From assembly GCA_017476265.1 (NCBI GenBank), contig JAFVAC010000033.1, forward strand, positions 1 to 60,962: DNA of 60,962 nucleotides, given 5' to 3'. Shown here one piece after another: positions 34,400 to 42,295 of this stretch (the stretch's first letter is position 1; each line of letters starts with the position of its first letter). Source of the stretch: Clostridia bacterium. GTDB taxonomy: Bacteria > Bacillota > Clostridia > Christensenellales > DTU072. Made by a program: the position numbers and the translations under genes. Below the pieces are notes generated by a model. The model was given only the letters and a program-made list of their open reading frames with translations. It was not told the origin of the DNA and ran no database searches.

Positions 34400-34441
34400 G
34401 AGAATAGGTTAGCGTCAACTAACAAAATAGAGAGGTAAGAT

Positions 34442-35140
34442 ATGTTTATCGAAATCACGGATATCAGAAAGGACTTCGGCGCGGGGGACAACGTGACGCA
34501 CGCCCTCAGCGGGGCGTCGTTTTCGATGGAAAAGGGCGAGATGGTGGTCCTCTTGGGACCGTCCGGCAGCGGCAAGTCCACTCTCCTCAACATCATCGGC
34601 GGGATCGAGTCCGCCGACGCGGGCACGGTGGAGATCAACGGTGAAAGCATACAGGGGATGACGGAAAGACAGCGCGTACTGTTCCGCAGAAATCACCTAG
34701 GCTACGTCTTTCAGTCCTACAATCTGATCCCCAATCTGACGGTCCGGGAAAATATCGAAGTGGGGGCGTACCTGTCCAAAAACGCCCTGAAAGTGGACGA
34801 GTTGATCGAGGTCCTCGGCTTGCGCGACCATGAGAACAAGGTCCCGTCGCAACTTTCCGGCGGGCAGCAACAGCGCACCTCCATCGGACGGGCGATCGTG
34901 AAAAATCCCGATCTTTTATTGTGCGACGAGCCGACGGGGGCGTTGGACAGCGACACGTCCAAACAGATTCTCGAATTGATCGAGGAGGTCAAAAAGGAAT
35001 ACGGAACGTCCATCATCATGGTCACGCACAACGAGGTCATCGCCAAGATGGCGGACAGAATTATTCGCTTGAAGGACGGCAAGATCGTCTCCGATGAGAA
35101 AAACAACGACAAGGTCAAGGCGGGCGAATTGGTATTATGA
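34442..35140 (+). CDS. ABC transporter ATP-binding protein (MacB/LolD type)
   Basis: The 232-residue ATPase has Walker A GPSGSGKSTLLN (about 40), Q-loop YVFQSYNLIPNLTV, signature LSGGQQQR, Walker B LLLCDEPTGALD and the switch His in MVTHN. This sequence pattern is that of the MacB/LolD/FtsE group that works with FtsX-type permeases. The next gene, such a permease, starts four bases before its stop (ATGA overlap). Clostridial pairs of this type often export peptides or resist them; the substrate here is unknown. Confidence 0.95.
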   Translation: MFIEITDIRKDFGAGDNVTHALSGASFSMEKGEMVVLLGPSGSGKSTLLNIIGGIESADAGTVEINGESIQGMTERQRVLFRRNHLGYVFQSYNLIPNLTVRENIEVGAYLSKNALKVDELIEVLGLRDHENKVPSQLSGGQQQRTSIGRAIVKNPDLLLCDEPTGALDSDTSKQILELIEEVKKEYGTSIIMVTHNEVIAKMADRIIRLKDGKIVSDEKNNDKVKAGELVL

Positions 35141-37401
35141 AAAATCCATTGTACAAACGGCTCAAGAGGGAGTTCGTACACGATCTACCCAAGTATATCG
35201 TCATTTTTTTGTTTTTGGTCCTGCCGATCGCGCTCTGCGCCGGCTATATGATCGGCAACGACTCTATGATCAGGACCTACAACGAGGCGAAGGAGAAATA
35301 CATGCTCGAGGACGGACACTTTCAGACGATGTTTTCGTTAAGTCAAGAAAAGATCGCCGAGATCGAACGGACCGAGTCGATCAAGGTCTATCCGCTGGAG
35401 TATAAGGAAGAACAAAGCGACAAAAAGCACACCGTGCGGATCTACGACTTGTCCGATCGGACGGAGGTCGATACGATCTGCGTCCATAAAGGAGCTCTGC
35501 CAAAAAGCGCAAGCGAGATCGCCCTCGACCGTCTCTACTGCGAAAACAACGGCATATCCGTCGGAGATAAATATAAAATTAAAGATAAGGTATACAAAAT
35601 AAGCGGTTTCGTATCCCTTTTTGACTATTCCTGCTTGTTCAAGAGGAACACCGACACAATGTTCAACGCGCAGACTTTCACAATAGCGATCCTGACGCAC
35701 GAAGGGTTTGACGCATTGGACGAGGGAAATCTTGTCTACAATTATGCCTATCGCTTTTTTACGCGATTGGATGAGAAGACCGCGCACACAAGGAACAGCG
35801 ACTTACGAAAGAGCCTGTATCGGTACGCCGCCGAAAGCGGCAATATGCTGACGGACTATCTCGCAAAAGAGGACAACCAAGCCATAAACTTTTCCATCAC
35901 CGATATAGATGGGGACCTGACGATGATGCTCATCTTCGGGATCCTCATCGTGGGAGGGCTGGCGTTCGTGTTCGCGCTGTCGATCAAGAGTCAGATCGAG
36001 GGCGAGATGGGCAGTATCGGCACGCTCAAGGCGATGGGATATAAAAACGGGGAACTTCTCAGGCACTATCTCATTTTACCGACGTCGGTGACGCTGCTCG
36101 CCGGCGTCGTCGGCAACGTACTCGCCTATACCGCGCTCAAGGACTACCTCGTCCGATTGTACTACCACTCCTATTCTTTGCCGACGTATACGACGTACTA
36201 CAACGCGAAGGCTTTTCTGTTCACGACGGTGATCCCCATCGCGCTCGTCGTCTGCATCAACGTCGTCATTCTCGTCCGCTCGCTCAAGGTCCCCGCGCTG
36301 CAATTTTTGCGTGGGACGTTGAGCAAAAAGCGCGCCCAAAAGGTCCTGCCTTTGAGCAAGAAACTGCCCTTTATGACCCGATTCCGCGCCCGCGTGATCG
36401 GACAGAACGTCGGGACGTACGTCGCGCTGTTTTTCGGGACCCTGTTCGCGTGCGTGATACTACTGTTCGGACTGATGATGTCGCCGCTCCTATCGCACTA
36501 TAAAGAGGTGGTCATCGCTTCTCAGCTGGCACCTTATCAGACCGTCCTCAAGTCCGACGTGCCCGTCTCCGACGCCGAAGCCGAAAAGCTATACTTCGCG
36601 CAGTTGACGTACGGGCTGGACGACGTGATGATCTACGGAGTGGAAAAGACGGGCGCAGAGTCAAAGTATCTGCAAAAACTCTCTTTGACGTCGGGAAAAG
36701 TCGTCGTCAACAACGCTATGAGCGAAAAGTACGGTCTGAACAAGGGCTCACATTTTACGATGGGGCAGAAGTTCGGAGATAAGAAGTACGATTTTTCGGT
36801 CTCGGACGTCTTCGCCAACGACGGCGCACTCGTCGTCTTCATACCTTCGGAGGACTTTTTGGCGACGTTCTTGTCCGAAGAGTATCTCATATCCTACCTC
36901 TCCAAAGAGCGTCTTACGGTGGAGGACGCAATGATCTACAAGACCATCACCATCGACGATCTGACCACGACCAGCGACCAGTTGACCAGTTCGATGGGGG
37001 ACGTGTTCTTACTGTTCACCGTCTTCTCCGTGATCCTGTTTGCTCTGCTCATCTATCTTTTGGCGAAGATCGTCATAGAAAAGAACGCGAAACAGATCTC
37101 CATGATGAAGATCCTCGGATATAAGACCAAAGAGGTCAGTCGCGCGTACAACGTCCCCACCGGGATCGTCGTGATGGTATCTTTGGCGATCAACACGCTC
37201 CTGAGCGTCCTTCTTATAAAGGTTTTATGGAACGCTATCGTGCCGCTGAGAATGCGCGGTTGGGTCGGCTTTTACGTCGCGCCCTATCTCTATCCGGTCA
37301 TCATGGCGTTGGGGTTTGTGAGCTATCTCGCCGTGTACTTTATCGAGAGTCTGAAGATCTCGAAGATCAGTCTGTCGGAGACGCTGAAAGGCGCGATTTG
37401 A
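35137..37401 (+). CDS. FtsX-type ABC transporter permease
   Basis: The 754-residue permease has an N-terminal membrane helix (about 18-40), a large extracytoplasmic domain (about 45-255), a three-helix FtsX block (about 262-380, with SIGTLKAMGYKNGEL), a further helix and outside domain (about 425-615), and a second FtsX block near the C-terminus (about 625-745, with QISMMKILGYKTKEV). Two FtsX repeats in one chain make it a complete permease of the exporter type. No cognate two-component genes are adjacent. Confidence 0.92.
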   Translation: MKNPLYKRLKREFVHDLPKYIVIFLFLVLPIALCAGYMIGNDSMIRTYNEAKEKYMLEDGHFQTMFSLSQEKIAEIERTESIKVYPLEYKEEQSDKKHTVRIYDLSDRTEVDTICVHKGALPKSASEIALDRLYCENNGISVGDKYKIKDKVYKISGFVSLFDYSCLFKRNTDTMFNAQTFTIAILTHEGFDALDEGNLVYNYAYRFFTRLDEKTAHTRNSDLRKSLYRYAAESGNMLTDYLAKEDNQAINFSITDIDGDLTMMLIFGILIVGGLAFVFALSIKSQIEGEMGSIGTLKAMGYKNGELLRHYLILPTSVTLLAGVVGNVLAYTALKDYLVRLYYHSYSLPTYTTYYNAKAFLFTTVIPIALVVCINVVILVRSLKVPALQFLRGTLSKKRAQKVLPLSKKLPFMTRFRARVIGQNVGTYVALFFGTLFACVILLFGLMMSPLLSHYKEVVIASQLAPYQTVLKSDVPVSDAEAEKLYFAQLTYGLDDVMIYGVEKTGAESKYLQKLSLTSGKVVVNNAMSEKYGLNKGSHFTMGQKFGDKKYDFSVSDVFANDGALVVFIPSEDFLATFLSEEYLISYLSKERLTVEDAMIYKTITIDDLTTTSDQLTSSMGDVFLLFTVFSVILFALLIYLLAKIVIEKNAKQISMMKILGYKTKEVSRAYNVPTGIVVMVSLAINTLLSVLLIKVLWNAIVPLRMRGWVGFYVAPYLYPVIMALGFVSYLAVYFIESLKISKISLSETLKGAI

Positions 37402-37458
37402 CGGTTTGCGACGGGGCGGTCGCATCAATCGCCGTCTTCAACAGTTTAAACTCGATCG

Positions 37459-38259
37459 CTATATCCGTCTGACGGCGAGCAGGTTTTTTTGTCGGGCGGG
37501 CGACAGGGGTTCGATGACGGCGTGATCGGAGGCGGTATGCAGTATGTATCCTTCGCCAAGGTACAGTGCGACGTGACCGATCCGTTCGATTCCGGTTTTG
37601 TTTATACGGGAAGCGTTGGTAAAAAACATCAGATCTCCCCGTTCGGGCGACGACAGCGGTACGGGGCTCCCTTGCAGCACCTGCGTGCGGGTCGTCGTGG
37701 ACAGGAGCGCGTCTTTGCCGTAATAAAAAAGGAATTGCATCAAGGACGAACAGTCGAATTTTTCGGGAGAGAAGGCGGACAGGAGTCGCCCGGTCCCGTC
37801 GTGAAGTCGCACCGCACCGTAGACGTAGGGAGTGCCGAGGTAACGGCAGCCGTAGGACACGACCCGCTCCGTCTCTTCGGTGGAGCGGGGCAAAAGGATC
37901 TTTCGGACGTATTTTTTGGCGACGTACGCTCTTTTATTGCGGTAGACGGTCTCCACCCAGTCTTCTCCGTCGGCGATACAGGCGACCATGTCGTCCTTGT
38001 CCAAAGTGCCGAGGGAGGAATAGGCGGTCCCGGGTCCGGAGCGGATGTTGAGTCCCGCTACAGTCGATTTGAGATAGAGGACGAACGGTTCGGGCGTCGA
38101 TAAAAGCGGGTCCTCTTTTGGGATGGGGTCTGTGATCGGGAGGTCTTCTGTAGGAGCCCCCGGAACGTCGGGCTCGGTCGTCGCGGCGGTGCCGCCGGGC
38201 ACGCAAGCGCCGAAAAAGACCGCGCACAGGACGATGGGCAAGAAGAGTGTTTTTTTCAT
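37459..38259 (-). CDS. NlpC/P60 peptidoglycan hydrolase lipoprotein with SH3 domain
   Basis: The 266-residue protein starts with a lipoprotein signal peptide; the lipobox is VFFGAC with Cys near residue 19. A Pro/Asp/Thr-rich linker follows, then a bacterial SH3 domain (about 60-115; LNIRSGPGTAYSSLGTLDKDD), then an NlpC/P60 domain (about 125-266) with the catalytic Cys in KFDCSSLMQFLFYY, His in GHVALYLGEG and a later His in HTASDHAVIE. It would cleave cell-wall peptides at the outer membrane face. I chose MKKTLFLP as start because it gives the signal peptide. It converges with the permease gene. Confidence 0.9.
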   Translation of the reverse strand: MKKTLFLPIVLCAVFFGACVPGGTAATTEPDVPGAPTEDLPITDPIPKEDPLLSTPEPFVLYLKSTVAGLNIRSGPGTAYSSLGTLDKDDMVACIADGEDWVETVYRNKRAYVAKKYVRKILLPRSTEETERVVSYGCRYLGTPYVYGAVRLHDGTGRLLSAFSPEKFDCSSLMQFLFYYGKDALLSTTTRTQVLQGSPVPLSSPERGDLMFFTNASRINKTGIERIGHVALYLGEGYILHTASDHAVIEPLSPARQKNLLAVRRI

Positions 38260-38352
38260 AGTTTTTTCCCCTGTTTTTACTTCGGGTACATAGTAGCACG
38301 AAAATATACCTTTTTTCGGTGGGAAATTTTGCCTGTTTCGGCGCGGTCCGTA

Positions 38353-38382
38353 TTGCAATAAGCGTGCCTTTCGTGCTACAAT
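38353..38382 (+). promoter_or_regulatory. Promoter of the PAP2-ligase operon
   Basis: TTGCAA (38353-38358), 18-bp spacer, TACAAT (38377-38382) with extended TGC. Confidence 0.78.
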
Positions 38383-38415
38383 ATGGACATATACAATCTC
38401 TTTTCGGGAGGGTCT

Positions 38416-39351
38416 ATGAAGAAAGGGACTATCGTCGCCGCGTCCGTCCTTGCGGCGGTTTTCGTCGCGCTGATTTCCGTAGGCACGTTCTTTGATCTTT
38501 CGATAAGTCGCGCGTTATACGACGGGCAGAACGGTTTCGGACGTTTTTTTACCCATTTTGCCGAGGCTCCGACCTATTTCGTGACGGCGTTGTCCTCCCT
38601 CGTCCTCTATCGATCGATCGGACGCAAGAATAAGTTGTACCGATATCTCAAGCCCGCGGCGCTCGTGTTGTTCCTTGCCGCGTGCTATCTGCTCCGTTGG
38701 TGGTTCGTCGAAGAGTTCTTCAGCGAGGGGGGGATGAACTACGTCTACGCCGCCGTGTTCGCGCTCTTTCTGTTTTCTCTTGGCTTCTTGACTACGCGCA
38801 AGGCGGATCGTGAGGTCTTTGTTCGCCTTTTGATCGCGGCGACGGTCTTTTTGGCGACCACGATCGTCGCGCAAGGTCTGACCGAACTGGTCAAATACCT
38901 CTGGTCCAGACAGGCGTACTCCACCCTTGCCTGCGCCAACGGGCTCGTCGGGACGGACGGCTATACGCCCTGGTACGTCGTCAATTTGGGCAATAACAAC
39001 CCCGACTTTCTCGTCTACGACGGGGAGGTGCAGGACTATTTTTATCGTGCGTTCCCGTCGGCGGGGACGGCTTCTTACGCCGCGCTTTTATCGCTTACGA
39101 TCCTGCCCGAACTCTTTCCGCAAGCAAAGAAGTACGAGCCCTTCTTCTATGCCGTGCCGGGCGCGTTGATCGTGTTGGTGGGGCTGGGAGGAATCATATC
39201 CGGACGGGAGTATCTGACCGACGTCGTCTTCGGCGCGGCGATCGGCGTCCTTGCCTCGTTCGGCTTGAAGGCGTTGTTAAAAAAGTTGTGGAAAAAGCGC
39301 GTCCCGTTTTTTCAGACGGGAGAGGCGCAAGATAATGAGGTGACGGCGTGA
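38416..39351 (+). CDS. PAP2-like membrane protein with degenerate catalytic motifs
   Basis: The 311-residue protein has about six to seven membrane helices and the overall PAP2 phosphatase order. The motifs are altered: motif 1 reads VKYLWSRQ instead of K-x6-RP, motif 2 reads FPSAGTAS where PSGH is expected (His replaced by Gly), and motif 3 reads SGREYLTDVVFG without the usual His. It may therefore bind rather than hydrolyse lipid phosphates. The start MKKGTIV follows GGGAGG. Its stop overlaps the GTG start of the ligase gene (GTGA), so the two are coupled. Confidence 0.8.
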   Translation: MKKGTIVAASVLAAVFVALISVGTFFDLSISRALYDGQNGFGRFFTHFAEAPTYFVTALSSLVLYRSIGRKNKLYRYLKPAALVLFLAACYLLRWWFVEEFFSEGGMNYVYAAVFALFLFSLGFLTTRKADREVFVRLLIAATVFLATTIVAQGLTELVKYLWSRQAYSTLACANGLVGTDGYTPWYVVNLGNNNPDFLVYDGEVQDYFYRAFPSAGTASYAALLSLTILPELFPQAKKYEPFFYAVPGALIVLVGLGGIISGREYLTDVVFGAAIGVLASFGLKALLKKLWKKRVPFFQTGEAQDNEVTA

Positions 39352-40871
39352 GTACCGCCTTTCGTTATGTAGCCGATCGGATCCTGCCCGACCGAGAAAA
39401 GATCTTTTATCGTGGTCAGAGCGTCAGCGGACAAGAGTTTATGCAAAGCACGTCCGACCTTGCGGCGTATCTTGCCAGCGCGGGCGTAAAGCGCGGAGAC
39501 CGCGTGACCATCGCCTTGCCCAATATTCCGCAGGCGATCGTCGCTCTGTACGCCGCCGAGTCCATCGGCGCGATCGTCAATCTCGTTTCGCCGAAATTGG
39601 GACAAGACAGCCTGAAAGAGGCGATCGGGGAGACCAAAGTACTGTTTTTGTTGCCCAACTTAAAAAAGAAAGTCAAAGACGTCTCCGCCGTCAAGATCTA
39701 TTGCGGTCTGACCGAATACGGGCGGAGCAGGTTTTTCTTTTTGTTGTCGCCGTTTTTGCCGTCCACTTATACGCAAGCGCTCGGCGCGGGAAAGTGCCTC
39801 CCCCGACCGCAAGGGTACGGCGAGGGAGACGGGACGAGTCCGGCGTTTTTGCTCCATTCCGCCGGGACGGCAGGAGAGCCGAAGACGGTCGTATTGTCCG
39901 GCGAGGCGTTAAACAATCTCGTGGACGACGTTATGACCGCCGTAAGAGGCGTCACCGACGCCGACCCGGAGATGGGGATGCTGGCGGCTTTGCCTCTTTT
40001 TCACGGCTTTGGTCTGGGGATCGGGATCCACCTTGCGATGAGTCGGATACGCTGTCTGCCCATGCCGCGTTTTTCGGCAAAGAAAGCTGTGTCTATCATG
40101 AAAAGAACGCGCGTGAGCGTCCTTGCCGGCGTGCCGTCTATGTTCCGCAAATTGAGTAAAGAGGAGCGGTTTTCGGGGGATTTCATTAAAAACCTCGACC
40201 TGATCTTTTGCGGCGGGGATCGTTTGGGCAAAAACGTCAAAGATGCCTTCGAGTCGATATTGCAAAAGAACGGTTGTTTTACCCCCATTATGGAAGGGTA
40301 TGGCATGAGCGAGACGGCAGGCGTCGTCACGATTAACGTTGCCCGTCCGAACAATTCTTCCGTCGGACAGCCTCTCCCGGGCGCGGAGATCCGCGTGCGC
40401 GACGGCGAGATATTGTTGCGGGCAAGGTCCATGATGATGGGATATCTGGAGAGCGACGGACGGATCGTCTGCCCGATCGAAGAGCTCGACGGCAAGGAGT
40501 ACTTTCCGACGGGGGATATGGGCTTTTTGCAGGACGGAGACTTGTACTTTCTTGACAGAAAAAAGAGGACGATCAAGATCGGCGGGAACAACGTCTTCCC
40601 CGGACAGGTGGAGCAGATCGCCGCAAAAGACCCCTCCGTTCGGGATGCGGTCGCGGTCAGGATCGTGTATGAAGATAAGCCCGCGATAAAGCTGCTCGTT
40701 GTGGCGGAGACCGACGACAAAAAAGGGTTGACCGAGAGACTGAACAAGTCCATCGAAAGGTCACTGTCGCGCTACGCCGTGCCGCGTGTCGTCGAGTATA
40801 CGGACCGGATCAAAAAGACCTCTTTTGGCAAGTCGGACTATCGCTTTTACGAAAAGGGTTCCGATCGGTGA
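39348..40871 (+). CDS. AMP-dependent acyl ligase (ANL superfamily)
   Basis: The 507-residue protein is an acyl-adenylating enzyme. The P-loop equivalent reads LLHSAGTAGEPKTVVLSG (near 170), altered from the usual TSGTTGxPK; later motifs EGYGMSETAGVVT, FPTGDMGF, DRKKRTIKIGGNNVFPGQVE and a terminal Lys region KKTSFGKSDYRFY are present. It starts at GTG overlapping the PAP2-like stop. The pairing with a lipid-phosphatase-like membrane protein suggests a lipid substrate, but this is only inference. Confidence 0.88.
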   Translation: MSTAFRYVADRILPDREKIFYRGQSVSGQEFMQSTSDLAAYLASAGVKRGDRVTIALPNIPQAIVALYAAESIGAIVNLVSPKLGQDSLKEAIGETKVLFLLPNLKKKVKDVSAVKIYCGLTEYGRSRFFFLLSPFLPSTYTQALGAGKCLPRPQGYGEGDGTSPAFLLHSAGTAGEPKTVVLSGEALNNLVDDVMTAVRGVTDADPEMGMLAALPLFHGFGLGIGIHLAMSRIRCLPMPRFSAKKAVSIMKRTRVSVLAGVPSMFRKLSKEERFSGDFIKNLDLIFCGGDRLGKNVKDAFESILQKNGCFTPIMEGYGMSETAGVVTINVARPNNSSVGQPLPGAEIRVRDGEILLRARSMMMGYLESDGRIVCPIEELDGKEYFPTGDMGFLQDGDLYFLDRKKRTIKIGGNNVFPGQVEQIAAKDPSVRDAVAVRIVYEDKPAIKLLVVAETDDKKGLTERLNKSIERSLSRYAVPRVVEYTDRIKKTSFGKSDYRFYEKGSDR

Positions 40872-40879
40872 CAATAAAA

Positions 40880-40916
40880 AACTCCTTCGATACAGGGGCG
40901 AAGGAGTTCGTTTTTT
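40880..40916 (+). terminator. Bidirectional terminator between ligase and tetR genes
   Basis: Ten-pair perfect stem AACTCCTTCG (40880-40889) / CGAAGGAGTT (40899-40908) with A run before and T run after; serves both converging genes. Confidence 0.85.
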
Positions 40917-40932
40917 CAGGGGATCGATCGGA

Positions 40933-41538
40933 TTATCCGACCTTTTGAAGCAGTCCGAGCAAAATCTTCTCGACGTATCCGCGCATTTTGTCGTAGTCGA
41001 TATAGGCGTGCTTGTCGTATACGAATTCATGACAGAAGGACTGGATGAGATTCATAGACAGGTGTACTTTCTCCCGCAGTCCGTCCGGGGCATAGCCGAT
41101 TGCGGTCAACTTTTCAAAGAACTGTTCGGTTACGTCGCTCTCCAGCGCCATAAATTTGGCGTTGACCGCCTCGTCGGTGTGCGTGAGCGAGTGTAGCGCC
41201 TCGTGCATCTTCGCATTCTTTTTGTGTGCCTTGATGGCGCCGTCCAATACGGAGACGACGAGAGCCTCGCGGTCGGATATCTTGTCCACCGAGTCCAGCA
41301 TCTTCAGAATGGGGGCGTAGACTTTTTTGAGATAGACTTCGCTCACGTCGAGCAGGATATCCCTCTTGTCCTTGAAGTACCCGTACACGATGCCGGTGGA
41401 CACGCCGGCTTCTTTGGCGATCTCCGCCGTATTGGTGGAGTAGTACCCCACTTCGGAAAACTGTTTGTAGGCGGCGGCTATGATCTTCTTTTTTGTCTCG
41501 ATGGATCGTTTTTGTTTCGGTTCTCGAATCTCGGGCAT
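40933..41538 (-). CDS. TetR/AcrR-family transcriptional regulator
   Basis: The 201-residue protein has a TetR helix-turn-helix at about 10-58 (TKKKIIAAAYKQFSEVGYYSTN, then TAEIAKEAGVSTGIVYGYFKDKRDIL). The remaining helices form the ligand domain and are not conserved enough to identify a ligand. The start MPEIREPKQKRS follows GAGGTAG; a longer frame would include the promoter. Its neighbours are the acyl ligase (converging) and the feo operon (divergent, about 165 bp between promoters), so its target is not clear. Confidence 0.92.
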   Translation of the reverse strand: MPEIREPKQKRSIETKKKIIAAAYKQFSEVGYYSTNTAEIAKEAGVSTGIVYGYFKDKRDILLDVSEVYLKKVYAPILKMLDSVDKISDREALVVSVLDGAIKAHKKNAKMHEALHSLTHTDEAVNAKFMALESDVTEQFFEKLTAIGYAPDGLREKVHLSMNLIQSFCHEFVYDKHAYIDYDKMRGYVEKILLGLLQKVG

Positions 41539-41592
41539 ATTGTCTACCTCTTTGCCTGCGCGGGCGATATATTTGTTTTTATGTATTTTTAC

Positions 41593-41621
41593 ATTATAGT
41601 ATAACCGTCGGAAAAAAGCAA
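41593..41621 (-). promoter_or_regulatory. tetR promoter
   Basis: Minus strand TTGCTT (41616-41621), 17-bp spacer, TATAAT (41593-41598). Confidence 0.75.
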
Positions 41622-41702
41622 TTCCTATTTTTTTCGCTTTTTGCAAGCGCAAAGAAAAGCCCCGATAAAAATAAGTTTATCCTCCACATCACCCGCGTTA
41701 AC

Positions 41703-41732
41703 TTGACAGGCGGGGAGAAAGATAAGTATAAT
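41703..41732 (+). promoter_or_regulatory. Promoter of the feo operon
   Basis: TTGACA (41703-41708), 18-bp spacer, TATAAT (41727-41732). I do not see a convincing Fur or IdeR/DtxR palindrome overlapping it. Confidence 0.8.
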
Positions 41733-41793
41733 GAATCCGATCACAAAAGGGTCCGTGCGGGAAGGGTCCCCCGCCGGGCGGAGGAGAGAAGAT

Positions 41794-42009
41794 ATGCCTA
41801 TCGTCATGGCACCGCTCAATACCGACGTCACCGTCGTCAAGATCATGACCGAAGAGAAGACGAAAAAACACTTGGAAAACCTCGGCATCACCATCGACTC
41901 CAAGGTCCGCGTCCTGTCTGAGGAGGGCGGGAGCGTCATCCTGCTCGTCAAAGACGGGAGACTGGCGTTGGACAAGACGATGGCGACGAAAATTTTCGTC
42001 CGCATATAG
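41794..42009 (+). CDS. feoA: FeoA-domain protein (first copy)
   Basis: A 71-residue SH3-fold FeoA protein. The pattern is MPIVMAPLNTDVTVVKI, a helix with HLENLGI, then VRVLSEEGGSVILLVKDGRLALD. FeoA assists the ferrous iron transporter FeoB. GGAGGAG lies eight bases before the ATG at 41794. It diverges from the second copy at 42062; tandem feoA genes are common in Clostridia. Confidence 0.9.
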   Translation: MPIVMAPLNTDVTVVKIMTEEKTKKHLENLGITIDSKVRVLSEEGGSVILLVKDGRLALDKTMATKIFVRI

Positions 42010-42061
42010 GGGCTATCCCGACGTAAGACAAGCCGCTTCGCGCGGGAAAAAGGAGAAAGAT

Positions 42062-42295
42062 ATGGAAAAGAAACTGAACGAGTTCTCGGTAGGGGAGTCC
42101 GGCGTCATCAAAGCGGTCGTCGGAGAAGGAAAAATTCGCCGTCGCCTTTTTGATATGGGCGTCACGCCCGGCGCGGAAGTGTATCTGCGAAAGGTCGCGC
42201 CTTTGGGCGATCCGATAGAGGTCACGATCCGCGGGTACGAACTCACTTTGCGCAGGACCGAGGCGGAAGCGGTCGTTATGGAGATCAAACAATGA
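42062..42295 (+). CDS. feoA: FeoA-domain protein (second copy)
   Basis: The 77-residue protein has the FeoA features: GESGVIKAVVGEGKIRRRLFDMGVTPGAEVYLRKVAPLGDPIEV is spread over the middle, with the RRRLFDMG helix and the PLGDP turn. Its stop overlaps the feoB start (ATGA), so it is the copy most tightly tied to FeoB. Confidence 0.93.
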   Translation: MEKKLNEFSVGESGVIKAVVGEGKIRRRLFDMGVTPGAEVYLRKVAPLGDPIEVTIRGYELTLRRTEAEAVVMEIKQ

